From: UBA8079 sp965205535
Lineage (GTDB): Bacteria; Pseudomonadota; Alphaproteobacteria; UBA6615
Assembly (NCBI GenBank): GCA_965205535.1
Contig: CBDBHH010000005.1
Coordinates: 496,001-560,000 of the forward strand
Length of the DNA: 64,000 bases
Direction of reading: 5' to 3'
A model generated the notes under the pieces. The model worked only from the letters and a program-made list of their open reading frames with translations, made no database searches and was not told the origin of the DNA. Made by a program: the position numbers and the translations under genes. Below, in pieces: positions 62,752 through 64,000 of this stretch (positions are counted from its first letter, which is position 1; each line of letters opens with the position of its first letter).

Positions 62752-63309
62752 GTGGCGGCAGATACGAGTGTTGTCGGCGATATCGCGGAACGGTACGGGC
62801 TCGCATTGTATGAGCTCGCGGACGAGGCCAAATGCCTCGACGAAGTTGCCGGCGACCTCGCAGACCTGAAACAACTTATCGCGGACAGCGAAGAGCTGAC
62901 GAAGCTTCTGCGTTCGCCGTTGATCGATCGCGACGACAAGGCGCGTGCGATGACGGCGATCCTGGAAAAAGGCGGTGCCGGCGAGCTGACCCGACGTTTC
63001 GTCGGGATCGCGGCCGAGAACAACCGGCTCTTCGCGCTGGACGCCATGTGCACGGCCTATCTGGCCGAACTCGCGCGTCGGCGCGGCGAAGTGACCGCCG
63101 AGGTCACCTCGGCGCGCGCGCTGAATGACGAACAACTGCAGCAGCTCACCGAGAGCTTGCGCGCAAAGTTGGGTGGAACAATTGCCGTCGAACCGAAAGT
63201 GGACCCCTCGCTCATTGGCGGGCTGGTGGTCCGGGTTGGTTCGCGGATGATCGATGCATCGCTGAAAACCAAGCTTCAGCGCCTGCAGTACGCCATGAAG
63301 GGAGCGTAG
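62752..63309 (+). CDS. atpH: ATP synthase F1 delta subunit
   Basis: A 185-residue OSCP/delta subunit connecting F1 to the peripheral stalk. The N-terminal helical domain has IAERYGLALYELADEA and LLRSPLIDRDDKARAM. The C-terminal GGTIAVEPKVDPSLIGGLVVRVGSRMIDASLKTKLQRL carries the family signature, given here as DPSLIGGLVVRVGSRMID. The start is GTG at 62752 behind a G-run. Three bases separate it from atpA. Confidence 0.95.
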   Translation: MAADTSVVGDIAERYGLALYELADEAKCLDEVAGDLADLKQLIADSEELTKLLRSPLIDRDDKARAMTAILEKGGAGELTRRFVGIAAENNRLFALDAMCTAYLAELARRRGEVTAEVTSARALNDEQLQQLTESLRAKLGGTIAVEPKVDPSLIGGLVVRVGSRMIDASLKTKLQRLQYAMKGA

Positions 63310-63312
63310 AGG

Positions 63313-64000
63313 ATGGAAATTCGTTCCGCGGAAATTTCGGCGATCCTGAAGGATCAGATCGCCAATTTCGATGCCGAGGCCGACGTCTCTGAGGTTGGTC
63401 AGGTCTTGTCAGTGGGTGACGGTGTTGCCCGCGTCTATGGCCTCGACAATGTTCAGGCCGGTGAGATGGTGGAGTTCCCTGGCGGGATTATGGGCATGGC
63501 CCTCAACCTCGAGACCGACAATGTCGGTGTCGTGATCTTCGGCAGTGACCGGGACATCAAGGAAGGCGATACGGTCAAGCGGACCGGCGATATCGTCGAC
63601 GTCCCCGTGGGCATGGGCCTCCTGGGCCGTGTTGTCGATGCGCTCGGCAACCCGATCGACGGCAGCGGCGACCTGGACACTGACGAGCGTCGTCTCGTTG
63701 ACGTCAAGGCGCCGGGCATCATCCCGCGCGAGTCCGTCAGCGAGCCGGTCCAGACCGGCCTCAAGGCGCTGGACGCCCTGGTCCCTGTGGGCCGTGGCCA
63801 GCGTGAGCTGATCATCGGTGACCGCCAGACCGGCAAGACTGCCGTTATCATCGATACGATCCTCAATCAGAAGAAAATCAACGACGCGGGCGACGATTCC
63901 AAGAAGCTCTATTGCATCTACGTCGCGGTGGGCCAAAAGCGTTCGACGGTTGCCCAGGTCGTGAAGACCCTCCAGGAATATGGCGCGATGGATTACACCA
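63313..64000 (+). CDS. atpA: ATP synthase F1 alpha subunit (partial)
   Basis: The first ~229 residues are visible and the gene continues past the right edge (normally ~510). EIRSAEISAILKDQIANF starts it, and Walker A GDRQTGKTAVIIDTILNQ begins at residue 169, as in E. coli. The order atpH–atpA is that of the alphaproteobacterial atpHAGDC operon. Confidence 0.97.
   Translation, partial: MEIRSAEISAILKDQIANFDAEADVSEVGQVLSVGDGVARVYGLDNVQAGEMVEFPGGIMGMALNLETDNVGVVIFGSDRDIKEGDTVKRTGDIVDVPVGMGLLGRVVDALGNPIDGSGDLDTDERRLVDVKAPGIIPRESVSEPVQTGLKALDALVPVGRGQRELIIGDRQTGKTAVIIDTILNQKKINDAGDDSKKLYCIYVAVGQKRSTVAQVVKTLQEYGAMDYT

Overview
The window reads as chromosomal DNA of a high-GC alphaproteobacterium, most like a Rhodospirillales-type lineage. 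Markers are a CpdR-type single-domain receiver, the argH–small lipoprotein–lysA–DUF4175 order, a zinc-ribbon/DUF3426 protein beside ftsEX, chorismate mutase–hisC–tyrosine dehydrogenase, metXW, DUF2125, and a long respiratory block sdhCDAB … mdh–sucCDAB–lpd followed by xerC–DUF484–fsa–priA–atpHA. No lineage-defining gene such as 16S rRNA is present, so the assignment is an inference.

Layout. 1–2.3 kb: end of a CO-dehydrogenase-like (coxM/coxG) locus, a double-cupin gene and tRNA-Leu(CAA). 2.5–9.8 kb: housekeeping genes (DedA, dsbB, coq7, HNH, carboxylesterase, AlkA-type glycosylase, gluQ, Nudix, ACT-like, HIG1-like, cobalamin adenosyltransferase). 10–12.6 kb: etfBA and 3-hydroxyacyl-CoA dehydrogenase. 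12.6–18.8 kb: tlpA, argH, lipoprotein, lysA, DUF4175. 18.9–25.4 kb: cpdR, zinc-ribbon protein, ftsEX, ydcF, plsC, chaC, DUF2125. 25.4–30.3 kb: aromatic and histidine genes on the minus strand, divergent from metXW. 30.3–32.5 kb: methyltransferase, GST, LysE exporter. 32.6–35.9 kb: pyridoxal kinase gene pdxY split by a 2,373-bp IS1595-family element with passenger genes. 35.9–37.1 kb: long stretch without a convincing gene. 37.3–54.8 kb: TCA-cycle block with a few interspersed genes. 54.8–57 kb: sensor kinase and a frameshifted response regulator. 57–64 kb: FkbM methyltransferase, xerC, DUF484, fsa, priA and the start of the ATP synthase operon.

How the genes work together. Succinate dehydrogenase, malate dehydrogenase, succinyl-CoA synthetase and the 2-oxoglutarate dehydrogenase complex sit within about 17.5 kb. 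EtfAB and the acyl-CoA dehydrogenase gene feed electrons and acetyl units into the same metabolism, and the ATP synthase operon starts at the right edge. Almost everything is core metabolism.

The one clearly mobile region is the 33.1–35.5 kb insertion. It has 24-bp inverted ends (one mismatch), a perfect 8-bp target duplication, a DDN-type transposase, a P63C-domain passenger gene broken by frameshifts and a small lipoprotein passenger. It interrupts pdxY exactly, and removing it together with one target copy restores the reading frame. Other points worth a second look are a two-lipoyl-domain E2 (sucB), a single-base frameshift in a response regulator, a paired palindromic repeat family at two convergent gene ends, and structured leaders before sdhC and sucC. 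I found no CRISPR array, phage or recognisable defence island.
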